DNA of 64,000 bases from Gordonibacter pamelaeae (lineage in GTDB: Bacteria > Actinomycetota > Coriobacteriia > Coriobacteriales > Eggerthellaceae), in the NCBI RefSeq assembly GCF_042665095.1, contig NZ_JBHTBV010000001.1. One strand, given 5' to 3'. This document shows positions 42,478-51,354 of this stretch, piece after piece; position 1 is the first letter of the stretch; every line of letters starts with the position of its first letter. The notes beneath the pieces were generated by a model that saw only the letters and a program-made list of their open reading frames with translations, did no database searches and was not told the origin of the DNA. The position numbers and the translations under genes were made by a program.

Positions 42478-42486
42478 GTGGGGCAC

Positions 42487-43329
42487 ATGCTCTCCGAATC
42501 GCCGCTGGCACTGTGCTCGACGTTCTCCCTCATAGGGGCAGGCGCTTTCATGGTCCTTGCCGTTCTGCCGAACGGGCCGCTGCAGCGGCAGGGGGTCCGC
42601 AGAAACGTGGACGTGCTGTGCGCCATGCCCTGCCTTGCCGTGGTGCTCGGTTGCAGCCTGCTTCGGCTTCCAAGACCAGAGCGCCGCCGTGGCCCTGCTC
42701 CGCGACCACGGCGGCGCGGCGCTAATCCTTGCCGCCGTGGCGGACGTGCTGCTGGCGTGCGCGGCTGTGGCCTACTGCCTCTGCGTCAACCTCGGGAAGG
42801 ACGCAGAGGGTCGGCGGCGCAGGGCGCTGCTCCGTATCGTGGGCGCGCTCGCCGCGCTGTTCTCGTGCGCGTCGGGGCTCGCCCACCTGGCGGTGCCCGA
42901 GCCGTCTTGGGCGACGCTCGCCACGCCGCTGCAGATGCTCGGCTTCTCGCTGCTCGGCGGCTCCGCCCTCGTCGTGCTGATGCTCGAGAAGGCGGGCGCG
43001 TTGGACGACCCCTCGGTGAAAAGGCTGCTGACCGTTGCCGCCGTGCTGGGCGCCGTGCTGGGCGTCGGCGGCTTTTCCGCCCAGGTGCTCGCCGTCTCGG
43101 AGATGGCAGGGGCGGCGGGCGCGGGCGCCGACCTTGTGCGCGCCGCGTCGATGCACATCGCGGTGGGCGTCTTCTGCCTTGCCGCGACGCTCGTTTTCGG
43201 GGTCATGGCCATTCGCATGAAGGAAACGGGCTTCCACTCAGTCATCGCGGTTGCCAGCGGCTTCGTAGGCGTGTCGTGTTCTGCCTGCGCCTGGCATTCT
43301 ACGCCTTGCAGCTTGCGGGAGCCGCCTAG
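42487..43329 (+). pseudogene. DmsC-like membrane anchor subunit with two compensating frameshifts
   Basis: The N-terminal ~55 codons (MLSESPLALCSTFSLIGAGA..) are in one frame. At about 42650 the membrane-protein sequence continues one base later (AACFGFQDQSAAVALL.., five to six hydrophobic helices). At about 43275 it returns to the first frame for the final helix VFCLRLAFYALQLAGAA and stop at 43329. The first frame is open throughout, but its middle is Arg-rich nonsense. Joined, the pieces match the ~280-residue DmsC/NrfD-like quinol-side anchor of molybdoenzymes. It is either a true double mutant or carries two sequencing indels. Confidence 0.75.
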
Positions 43330-43364
43330 CTGGGAGGCGGAAGAGAGGTCGGGAGGGGTTCCAC

Positions 43365-46300
43365 GTGGCGAGCGTCGGCATAGACATAGGGTCGAAGACG
43401 ATCAAGGTCGTCGTCTTGGATGGGGAGGGCGCCGTGGTCCATTCGGTGTACCGGAGGCACCGTGCGGACGTCGCGTCGACGCTTGCCAGGGCGTTGCACG
43501 AGCTGACATGGCGCTTCGGCGACACCGTGGGCACCGTGGGCGTCACCGGCTCCGCCGGCATCGGGATCTCCGGCCTGCTCGGGCTTCCGTTCGTGCAGGA
43601 GGTGGTCGCCACGACGACGGCGGTGCGCAGGGAGTATCCCCAGGCGGACGCCATCGTGGAGCTGGGCGGCGAGGACGCGAAGCTGGTGTACCTCACCCAC
43701 GGGCTCGAACAGCGCATGAACGCCACCTGCGCAGGCGGTACCGGGGGTTTCATCGACACGATGGCGTTCATGCTGGGCTTGAGGACGGAGGAGCTGAGCA
43801 AGCAGGCGCTCGGCGCGAAGCGCACCTACCCCATCGCGTCGCGTTGCGCCGTGTTCGCCCAGACGGACGTCCGGCCGCTGCTCAACGAGGGGGCGCGCAC
43901 GGCGGATATCGCGGCGAGCGCCTTGGAGGCCGTAGTGCGCCAGACGCTCGGAGGGCTTGCCTGCGGGCGCCCCATCGAGGGCACCGTCGTGTTTCTCGGC
44001 GGCCCTTTGGAGCACATCCCCGAGCTTGTGAAGCGGTTCCGCTCGGCCTTGGGCCTTGCGGTGCGGGACGGCATCAAGCCCCCTGACGCGCACCTGTTCG
44101 CCGCGCGCGGCGCGGCGCTGCACGGTGCGGAGGCTTTCGGCGACCGCGATGGCGCGGACGTATCGCTGGTGGTCCTCGAGGAGCGCCTGTCCTGCCTGCC
44201 TGCCTTCGCGGACGACTTTCCCCGGCTGCCCCGCCTGTTCGCGTCCGAAGGGGACCTCGCCGCCTTTCGGGAACGCCACGCCTCCTGCACGATGCCGCGC
44301 ACGAGGCTGTTCGACTGCGAGGGCCCGCTCTACCTCGGGCTGGACGCCGGGTCGACGGCCGTCAAGCTGGCGGTGCTCGACGAGGCGGGGCGCCTCGCCT
44401 ACGCCGATTGCCGTCCTCCCCGCGGCGAGGTGCCGGAAACGGCTATCGCCATGCTCGGCGACTTCCATGCCGCCGTGCCGCGCGGCGCCGACGGGGAGCC
44501 CTACGCCTACGTGGCCCATGCCACGGCCTGCGGGTACGGGGAGAACCTGCTCAGGGCGGGGCTGGGACTCGATTCCGGGGTCGTGGAGACGCTCGCTCAC
44601 GTGCGGGCCGCACGGAGCTTCAGGCCGGATCTCACGTTCCTGCTCGATATAGGCGGCCAGGACATGAAGGCCGTCTGGGTGCGGGACGGGCGGGTGCTCA
44701 ACGCCGTGCTGAACGAGGCCTGCTCCAGCGGATGCGGGTCGTTCGTCGAGGGGACGGCGCATTCGCTGCAATCGTCCCCCGAGGAGTTCTCCGAAAGGGC
44801 TCTCTTTGCCGAGTCGCCCGTCGACTTGGGAACCAAGTGCACCGTCTTCATGGCCTCGCGCGTCCGCCACGCCCAGAAGAGCGGCGTTGCCGTGGAGGAC
44901 ATCGCCGCCGGCATCGCGTACTCCGTCGTGCGCAACGCGCTGTTCCGCATCATCGGCCTCGATCGGCTCGATTCGCTCGGCGGCTGCGTGGCGGTGCAGG
45001 GCGGCGCGTTCATGTCCGATGCCGTGCTGCGGGCGTTCGAGCTGGTGAGCGGGAAGGAGGCGGTCCGTCCCGACACGGCGCACCTCATGGGCGCCATCGG
45101 CGCGGCGCTCACCGCGCGGGAGCGGGCGCACGCCGCCACCCGGGAAGGGGAGGACGCCGTGCGCAGCAGCCTTGCCGGCCGCGAGGAGCTCGACCGTCTC
45201 CGGCCGACTCGCAGCAGCCGGCGCTGCGAGGGCTGCGGGAACGGCTGCCTGCTCTCGGTGGTCGACTTCGGCGGCGGGCGCCTGTTCGTGGGCGGCAACC
45301 GCTGCGATCGCGCGCACGGCATCGTCGGTGCGCGCCGCGCCTCGACGCAGGACGGCAGGCGCCCGCCCAATGCGGTCGCGCTCGAGCGCGGGCTGCTCGC
45401 GCGGTTCTCCGGGTCGGAGGGTGCGGGGCCCCGCGCGCGCCTGCGCGTGGGCATCGTGGGCGCCCTTGCCGGGTATGCCCAGATTCCGTTCTGGCACACG
45501 GTCCTCGCGGCACTCGGGTTCTCCGTCGCGGTGCCCGACGACGGGCGCGCGGAGGAGAGCGGGGCTGCGCGCGAAGGTGCGGCCACCATCCCCTCGGAGA
45601 GCGTCTGCCATCCGGCGAAGCTCGCGCACGCGCGCCTGTACGACCTCGTGCGCAACGCGCGTGTAGACGCGGTCTTCATGCCTCGCTGCGTGAGGGGGAG
45701 GAAGTGCGCCGTGGCGTGCGGCTACGCGGACGCCGTGGCCGACTGCGCTCCCATTCTGCGCGACGAAACTGCGGCGCTCGTCTCGCCGATGCTGCGCACC
45801 GGGGAACCTGCCGCCCTTGCAGACGATGTGGAGGATAGGGCGGCCCTGCTCGCAAGCCTGAACGCGGTGGTTGAGGCGGCGGGCCTGCCGGCGGTGGCGG
45901 ATGGGGAGCTCGCGGAGGCGATCGCCGCCGGGCTGGCGGCCCAGCGGCGGTTCGAGCGGACGGTGGGCGAGGCGAACCGGCGGGCGCTGGCGTGGGCCCA
46001 TGCGGCTGGCCGGCGGGGCGCGGTCCTGGGCGGCCGTCCCTACCATGTCGACCCCGCCGTCATGCACGGCATCGACGGCATCCTGGCGGGCCTGGGCTTC
46101 GCCGTGCTCTCCCCGACGGCGCTAGACGCGCCCCGCGAAGGGTTCGGGGAGCGTGCGGGCGCGTGGGAGCGGCCTTCCCGCCTCGAGCGGCTCGCCGGGT
46201 TGGTCCTCGCGGACCCGGCGCTCGAGCTCGTGTGTCTCCAGTCGTTCGGTTGCGCCTACGACGCGGTGGCCCTGCCCGTCGTGCGCGGGGCCCTGGAGGC

Positions 46301-47183
46301 GGCGGGCAGGTCCTTCACCTCGCTCAAGATCGACGGCATCGCCGACACGGCGCACATCCGCATCCGCCTGCGCACGCTCGCCGAGGCGTGCGCAGGCGAG
46401 CCTGCCGGCCGGGCGGTCGGGGGGAGGTGCCGCACCGCCGATGCGGCACCTCCCGAGCGCGGAAGCGGCCTCCCTGCGCATTGGGGCCTTCTCGGGCCCT
46501 TGGGGAAGGCCGATGCCGACACGGCGCTGGGCGCGGTTCCCGACGGCGTCTGCTTCGTGGCGAGGGTGCTCGCCGGCAGGCTGATCCGCATGGCGCGGGA
46601 GGACGGGGACCTGGACGTCGTGGAGATGCCGGAGGTTTGCGAGAGGTGCCTGCTGGAGTCCGTCCCCGAATTGGCAGGCCGCGCCGTCGGGCGCCGCATC
46701 GCCGTGCGCTGGACGAAGGCGTGGCGCGCCCCTTCGCCCGCCGCTGCCGGCGAAGGGGCCCGGTGCGCATCGGCACGTCCCCGCATCGGCCTTCTGGGGA
46801 ACGCCTTGATGGTGTTCGAGCCCTTCATGAGCGACGGCATCGTCGGCCTGATAGAGGGGGAGGGGTGCGAAGCGGTCCTTCCGCGCCCCGAGGGATTGAT
46901 GGCCGACGACGTGCGCTACCTGTCCGAGCTCGACCGCTTCGCCGGACGGGGCGTCGACCATGTGATCTACCTGCAGGCGTTCGGGTGCCTCAAGGGCCAC
47001 GTGCAAGCCCGTGGAGCGCTTCACGGGCTTGCGGGCCGGTATCCGGGCATGCCCGTCACCGTGATCGACTGCGACCCGGAAGCCTCGGCCCTCAACCGCG
47101 AGAACCGGGCCCTCCTCGCGATCGCGGCCGCCAAGGAGACATGCTCCGGCGCGCCGTCCGGCGTCACTTGTCCCAGGCGATGA
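43365..47183 (+). CDS. Large acyl-CoA dehydratase activase (BadF/BadG/HgdC type with DUF2229)
   Basis: 1272 residues. Two ATP-binding BadF-type modules come first (about 1-250 with GIDIGSKTIK, GGEDAKLVYL and CAGGTGGFID; about 318-580 with GLDAGSTAVKL, DIGGQDMKAV and ACSSGCGSF). Next are a cysteine motif CEGCGNGC (near 625) and a long DUF2229/HgdB-like half with cysteines in MPRCVRGRKCAVACGY, LQSFGCAYD and LQAFGCLKG. Such proteins use ATP to fire low-potential electrons at a partner or at their own second half. No separate dehydratase subunits are nearby. The start is GTG at 43365 after GGGAGGGG. The end overlaps the convergent gene by 20 bp. Confidence 0.85.
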   Translation: MASVGIDIGSKTIKVVVLDGEGAVVHSVYRRHRADVASTLARALHELTWRFGDTVGTVGVTGSAGIGISGLLGLPFVQEVVATTTAVRREYPQADAIVELGGEDAKLVYLTHGLEQRMNATCAGGTGGFIDTMAFMLGLRTEELSKQALGAKRTYPIASRCAVFAQTDVRPLLNEGARTADIAASALEAVVRQTLGGLACGRPIEGTVVFLGGPLEHIPELVKRFRSALGLAVRDGIKPPDAHLFAARGAALHGAEAFGDRDGADVSLVVLEERLSCLPAFADDFPRLPRLFASEGDLAAFRERHASCTMPRTRLFDCEGPLYLGLDAGSTAVKLAVLDEAGRLAYADCRPPRGEVPETAIAMLGDFHAAVPRGADGEPYAYVAHATACGYGENLLRAGLGLDSGVVETLAHVRAARSFRPDLTFLLDIGGQDMKAVWVRDGRVLNAVLNEACSSGCGSFVEGTAHSLQSSPEEFSERALFAESPVDLGTKCTVFMASRVRHAQKSGVAVEDIAAGIAYSVVRNALFRIIGLDRLDSLGGCVAVQGGAFMSDAVLRAFELVSGKEAVRPDTAHLMGAIGAALTARERAHAATREGEDAVRSSLAGREELDRLRPTRSSRRCEGCGNGCLLSVVDFGGGRLFVGGNRCDRAHGIVGARRASTQDGRRPPNAVALERGLLARFSGSEGAGPRARLRVGIVGALAGYAQIPFWHTVLAALGFSVAVPDDGRAEESGAAREGAATIPSESVCHPAKLAHARLYDLVRNARVDAVFMPRCVRGRKCAVACGYADAVADCAPILRDETAALVSPMLRTGEPAALADDVEDRAALLASLNAVVEAAGLPAVADGELAEAIAAGLAAQRRFERTVGEANRRALAWAHAAGRRGAVLGGRPYHVDPAVMHGIDGILAGLGFAVLSPTALDAPREGFGERAGAWERPSRLERLAGLVLADPALELVCLQSFGCAYDAVALPVVRGALEAAGRSFTSLKIDGIADTAHIRIRLRTLAEACAGEPAGRAVGGRCRTADAAPPERGSGLPAHWGLLGPLGKADADTALGAVPDGVCFVARVLAGRLIRMAREDGDLDVVEMPEVCERCLLESVPELAGRAVGRRIAVRWTKAWRAPSPAAAGEGARCASARPRIGLLGNALMVFEPFMSDGIVGLIEGEGCEAVLPRPEGLMADDVRYLSELDRFAGRGVDHVIYLQAFGCLKGHVQARGALHGLAGRYPGMPVTVIDCDPEASALNRENRALLAIAAAKETCSGAPSGVTCPRR

Positions 47184-48108
47184 ACGCCCAGGTGATCTTA
47201 CGGGGCTCGCGCAGGGCGAGGCGCTTCTCGGGCTCGCCCTTCCTGTCGGGCCGGCCGGCGCGGGGGTTCTCCACCAGGTTGTCGGCGAGCCAGGGGCGCA
47301 GGCGCGCGAGGGCGGCGTCCCGCTCCGCGGCGGAGACGAGGGCGCCTGCGGCGTCGTCCACCATGCGGGAGAACGTCTCGTAGGCCTCCTCGGGCGTGTC
47401 GAACGTGTCGGGGCGCGTGCTCTCGATGTAGGACACCTCGGGCTTCAGGCCCTCCTCCGCGAGGATGGCGAACGCGTAGAGGTAGTCGCGCCCCAGCTGG
47501 TTCTGCAGGCCGACGGCGGTGAGCACGCGCTCGTCGGTGCGCGGCGAGCCCCCGGTGGGCAGCGTGATGCACACGCGGCGGCGCGCCGCGTCGGTCAGGC
47601 GCATGAGCGAGTCCTTCAAATCGGCGGTGGCGATGGAGCGCGAGGCCACGGCCACGTCGACCGAGCCGGGGAGCACGCCGTGGGCGGCCCAGTCATCCTC
47701 CCAGCTCATGAGCTTGGGCGTGACGGATGCAATGCCGCGCTCCGCAAGCTCGCCCTCCAAGACGCCCAGCATGCCCCGCGAGAAGTCGGCGGCCACCACG
47801 AGGTGCCCCGCCGCGCCCAGCGGCATAGACAGCGCGCCGGTCCCGCAGCCCATGTCGAGCACCGATTCGCCCGGCCGGATGGCCGCCAGCTTTAGGAACC
47901 GCTCCACGTAGGGGTTCGGGGCGTCCTTCGAGCCGAACGTGGCCGCGCGCTTGTCCCAGTGCGAGGCGTCGTCCGCGGCGCGGCGGGCCTTCTGCAGCTC
48001 CTTCCACTCCTCGTTCCAGTCGCGGGTGGTGAGCAGCGGGGTGAAGGCGGCTGCGGGCTTGTCGGGGCGGGAACCGCCGGGCGTTTCGTGGATGGAATTT
48101 TCGACCAT
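47164..48108 (-). CDS. Class I SAM-dependent methyltransferase
   Basis: 314 residues. The SAM-binding motif I is VLDMGCGTGALSMPLG, followed by the acidic strand VVAADFSRGML. The N-terminal ~70 residues (WNEEWKELQ.., HWDKRA..) resemble the class of methyltransferases found near molybdenum/DMSO-reductase-type or corrinoid genes in this phylum, but the substrate is unknown. The ATG at 48106-48108 (reverse) is preferred because a GAAAGG site precedes it; a start 33 bases upstream lacks one. It converges on, and overlaps, the activase gene. Confidence 0.8.
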   Translation of the reverse strand: MVENSIHETPGGSRPDKPAAAFTPLLTTRDWNEEWKELQKARRAADDASHWDKRAATFGSKDAPNPYVERFLKLAAIRPGESVLDMGCGTGALSMPLGAAGHLVVAADFSRGMLGVLEGELAERGIASVTPKLMSWEDDWAAHGVLPGSVDVAVASRSIATADLKDSLMRLTDAARRRVCITLPTGGSPRTDERVLTAVGLQNQLGRDYLYAFAILAEEGLKPEVSYIESTRPDTFDTPEEAYETFSRMVDDAAGALVSAAERDAALARLRPWLADNLVENPRAGRPDRKGEPEKRLALREPRKITWAFIAWDK

Positions 48109-48220
48109 AGGGAAGCCTTTCGCATCGCGGGTTCTCGGCATCGGTTACCATACTAGCGAAAGATAATGCCGAAACGAGCCGCATCGCCAAATTTATCCCG
48201 AATTGAGGAGCATCCGACCC

Positions 48221-48901
48221 ATGCACGTCGAACTGCTGTACCACACCCCCGACCCCGAGCGCGCCATCGCCACGGCGGCGCGCCTGTGCTACGCGCCCGT
48301 GGGCGCGGCCGAGCTCATGGAGACCATGCCCGAGGAGCGCGTGCAAAGCGTGCTCTCCACCATCATGGGCAGCGGCCACTTCTCCACGCTCGAGCACGCC
48401 AGCTACACCTTCGCGGTGGACGGCGTGTCGCGGGCGCTCACGCACCAGCTGGTGCGCCACCGCATAGCCAGCTTCAACCAGCAGAGCCAGCGCTACGTGA
48501 GGTTCTCGGACGGCGTGGCCACGGTGAAGCCCGAGAGCGTCGCGGCGAGCGAGGAGGCGAGCGCGGTGTTCGACAGGGCGATCGACGCCGCCGTCGAGGC
48601 GTACGGGAAGCTGCTGGAAGCGGGCGTGCCGGCCGAGGACGCGCGCTACCTCCTGCCGAACGCGGCCGAGACGAAGATCGTCATCACCATGAACGTGCGC
48701 GAGCTGCTGCACTTCTTCCGCCTGCGCTGCTGCAACCGTGCGCAGTGGGAGATCCGCGACATGGCGCACCGGATGCTCGAGCTGGCGCGCCCCACGGCGC
48801 CGTTCATCTTCCTAGACGCCGGCGCCCCCTGCGTGGGCGGCGCCTGCCCCGAGGGAAAGATGGCTTGCGGGAACCCGTATCCGCGGGTGACGAGGGGCTA
48901 G
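48221..48901 (+). CDS. thyX: Flavin-dependent thymidylate synthase ThyX
   Basis: Makes dTMP from dUMP using FAD, NADPH and methylene-tetrahydrofolate. 226 residues with the exact ThyX signature RHRIASFNQQSQRY (RHRxxSxNxxSxR), the FSTLEHASYTF block and the late LRCCNRAQWEIRDMA. GAGGAG lies ten bases before the ATG at 48221. A DUF1385 gene begins one base after its stop. Confidence 0.96.
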   Translation: MHVELLYHTPDPERAIATAARLCYAPVGAAELMETMPEERVQSVLSTIMGSGHFSTLEHASYTFAVDGVSRALTHQLVRHRIASFNQQSQRYVRFSDGVATVKPESVAASEEASAVFDRAIDAAVEAYGKLLEAGVPAEDARYLLPNAAETKIVITMNVRELLHFFRLRCCNRAQWEIRDMAHRMLELARPTAPFIFLDAGAPCVGGACPEGKMACGNPYPRVTRG

Positions 48902-48902
48902 C

Positions 48903-50237
48903 ATGGGCGAAGAGAAGAGCGACCTCTCGCGCGCGTTCTCGGAAGACGGCGCCCGCAAGACGCACGTGGGCGGGCAGGCCCTCATCGAGGGCATCATGAT
49001 GCGCGGCAAGTACAACTGGTCGGTGGCCGTGCGCGAGCCTGCGGGCGAGATCTACGTGGAGGAGCACGACCTGGCGAGCGGCCGCAAGAAGAACGGCTGG
49101 CTGCACTGGCCGCTCGTGCGCGGCTGCCGGGCGCTCGTGGAGTCGCTCGTGCTGGGGTTCAAGGCGCTCGAGATCGCCGCGGAGCATGCGTTCGCGGAAG
49201 AGGGCGACGAGGCCGAGGAGTCGGGCGAGGGACCTTCCCGCGACCGCGCCGGCTCGCCTGCGCGACGCCCCGCCGGCTCGGCGGGCGCCCCTGCGGGCGG
49301 AGAGGGGGAGGCGCCGGGCGCGGCGGGGGCGTTCTCGTGGAAGGACGACTTCGGGCGGCCGGACACGATGATCGACGCCCTCGGGGCGCAGACGACGCTC
49401 GAGGTCGTCGGCGGGCCGGATGCCGCAGGCGGCGAGGGCGCCGGCGCCCCGTGCGACGAGGGCGCCCCCGAGGCCGAGAAGAAGTCCTTCCTCGACCAGG
49501 AGGCGGAGTTCGGCAAGGGGGCCATGGCGGTTTCCATGGTGCTGGGGCTCGTGCTGGGCGTGGTGCTGTTCATCGTGGCGCCCGCCTTCGTCACGAACCT
49601 CCTGGTGGGGGAGTACGACCAGAACACCGTGCTCTGGAACGTCGTGGACGGCCTTCTGCGCGTGGCCGTGTTCGTGTTCTACCTCTGGCTCATCGGGCGC
49701 ATGGCCGAGATCAAGCGCATGTTCGGCTACCACGGCGCCGAGCACAAGACCATCCACTGCTACGAGCACGGCCTGCCGCTCACCCCCGAGAACGCGCGCA
49801 GCTTCCCGCGCCTGCACGTGCGCTGCGGCACGGCGTTCCTCATCATGGTCATGATCATCGCCATCCTGGTGTACACGGTCACGCCCATCAACGGGCTCAT
49901 CGCGGCCTGGGGCGTTCCCGACGGCGCGCCGAAGCTGGCGCTGGTCATCCTCGTGCGCATCCTGCTCATGCCCGTCATCGCCGGCATCTCGTACGAGATC
50001 ACCGTGCGCTGGGCGGGCAGCCACCCCGAGAACCCGCTGGTGAAGGTGGTGCTGTGGCCCGGCATGCAGATGCAGTACCTCACCACCAACGAGCCCGACG
50101 ACGGCCAGATAGAGTGCGCCATCGCGGCCATGCAGCGCGTGCTGGAACGCGAGGAGGCCGAGGCGGCGAAGGTCTCGGGCGCGCCGTCCTCAACGCGCGG
50201 GGGAGACGGGATGGAGCAAGCGGAACCTGCCGTCTGA
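48903..50237 (+). CDS. DUF1385 membrane protein with disordered insertion
   Basis: 444 residues. The family blocks are VGGQALIEGIMMRG near the N-terminus, a region of four or more membrane helices from about 215 onward, and FGYHGAEHKTIHCYEHG, then RCGTAFL. Between residues ~95 and 205 lies a Gly/Ala/Glu/Pro-rich insertion without fold. The family is of unknown function, often near prfA and thymidine-metabolism genes; here it follows thyX directly, with which it may be co-translated. Confidence 0.88.
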   Translation: MGEEKSDLSRAFSEDGARKTHVGGQALIEGIMMRGKYNWSVAVREPAGEIYVEEHDLASGRKKNGWLHWPLVRGCRALVESLVLGFKALEIAAEHAFAEEGDEAEESGEGPSRDRAGSPARRPAGSAGAPAGGEGEAPGAAGAFSWKDDFGRPDTMIDALGAQTTLEVVGGPDAAGGEGAGAPCDEGAPEAEKKSFLDQEAEFGKGAMAVSMVLGLVLGVVLFIVAPAFVTNLLVGEYDQNTVLWNVVDGLLRVAVFVFYLWLIGRMAEIKRMFGYHGAEHKTIHCYEHGLPLTPENARSFPRLHVRCGTAFLIMVMIIAILVYTVTPINGLIAAWGVPDGAPKLALVILVRILLMPVIAGISYEITVRWAGSHPENPLVKVVLWPGMQMQYLTTNEPDDGQIECAIAAMQRVLEREEAEAAKVSGAPSSTRGGDGMEQAEPAV

Positions 50238-50279
50238 TCAGGGATCCTGCCCGCAGGTCGGGTGGAGAGAGGGAAGACG

Positions 50280-51206
50280 ATGAACGTTGTGCTCAAGAAC
50301 AGGCGCGGCATGGTGCGGTCCGGTTGGATCATCGCGCTGTGCCTGCTCGCCTATAACGCCCTCATCTACTCGCTCACGGACTGGGCCGGTGCCGCGTTGG
50401 GCGCGGCCGCCGATGCCGCCAACCTCGATGCCGCATCGTATGCCGCGTTCGTCGAATGGATGAACGGGCCCGAGATGTACCTCGCCATCCAGTATCTGAA
50501 CGAGGCCGTCTTGCTGGTCGTTCCCCTGGCCGCATGGAGGCTTATGCGGTACCGTTGGCAGGATATCGGGCTCCGGGATTTTCGCACCCGGCTCAAAAAG
50601 GACGGCGTCGCAGGCCTGGTGCTGGGCTCCGCCCTGTGCACTGCCATATTCCTGCTGCTGCTCGCCACGGGAAACATGGTGGTCGAAGGGCTGAACTCCC
50701 CGCTCTCCCTCCCGCTGCTCGCCTGGGCGCTGCTGTTCGTGTTCGTGGGCGTTGCCGAGGAGGTCATGTACCGCGGGTTTATCATGTCGGTGCTGCGCAG
50801 GACGAACAGCAAGGTCTTGGCGATAGCCGTGCCGTCGCTGATGTTCGGTGCGCTCCACCTGACCAACCCGAACCTCACCCCGCTCTCCGTCGTCAACGTC
50901 ATGCTGATCGGGGTGGCGTTCTCCGTCATGTACTACAAGTCGGGCAACCTGTGGATGTGCATCGGGTACCACATCGCGTGGAACCTGTTCCAGTCGGTGG
51001 TCTACGGTATGCCGGCAAGCGGCGTGGACGTTCCCTCGATCGTGGTGGGCGGCTACCCGGTGGGCAACCTGCTCAACGGCGGGGCCTTCGGGATCGAGGG
51101 CGGCGTGCTCGCCACGGTCGCTGCGCTCCTGGCGCTGGCGTACGCCCTCTTCCGCTACCGCGCTTCCCGCTATCGTTTCTTCGAGGAGGCGGGGAAGGAG
51201 GGGTGA
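50280..51206 (+). CDS. CPBP-family intramembrane metalloprotease
   Basis: 308 residues with about eight membrane helices. The three CPBP (Abi/Rce1-like) motifs are present: EEVMYRGF (EExxxR), FGALHLTNP (FxxxH) and HIAWN (HxxxN). Family members cleave prenylated or regulatory membrane proteins or confer bacteriocin immunity. The ATG at 50280 follows a GAGAGAGGGA site; an in-frame GTG lies 18 bases upstream. Confidence 0.88.
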   Translation: MNVVLKNRRGMVRSGWIIALCLLAYNALIYSLTDWAGAALGAAADAANLDAASYAAFVEWMNGPEMYLAIQYLNEAVLLVVPLAAWRLMRYRWQDIGLRDFRTRLKKDGVAGLVLGSALCTAIFLLLLATGNMVVEGLNSPLSLPLLAWALLFVFVGVAEEVMYRGFIMSVLRRTNSKVLAIAVPSLMFGALHLTNPNLTPLSVVNVMLIGVAFSVMYYKSGNLWMCIGYHIAWNLFQSVVYGMPASGVDVPSIVVGGYPVGNLLNGGAFGIEGGVLATVAALLALAYALFRYRASRYRFFEEAGKEG

Positions 51207-51286
51207 CGCCCCTTTCGCGCCCCCGGCGTTTGCCTCCGCCCGGCGAGGACGGGGCGGAGCCGCCCTCGCCGACGTGAGAAAAATGC

Positions 51287-51313
51287 TTGCCCCCCCCCCC
51301 TGACTGCTACACT
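51287..51313 (+). promoter_or_regulatory. Promoter-like site with an 11-C tract between -35 and -10
   Basis: TTGCCC (51287-51292) and TACACT (51308-51313) look like -35 and -10 boxes. The C-run at 51290-51300 forms the end of the -35 and most of the 15-bp spacer. Gain or loss of C residues would change the spacer (13 C would give the optimal 17 bp), the classic design of a phase-variable promoter. It lies 41 bp before the ABC exporter ATPase gene. Confidence 0.55.
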
Positions 51314-51354
51314 GTTGCGGAACCGTTTCCGATCCGACTCCGAAAGGCGGGCCG

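Noticed and set aside
43357..43368. GTTCCACGTGG as a third parS site
   Set aside because: It shares the centre and left arm only; the right arm is GCGAGC, so it is not a full palindrome, and it is explained as the activase start region.
43900..47183. Activase as a frameshifted pair of genes
   Set aside because: The reading frame is continuous over 1272 codons with all expected motifs in order, so it is a single intact gene.
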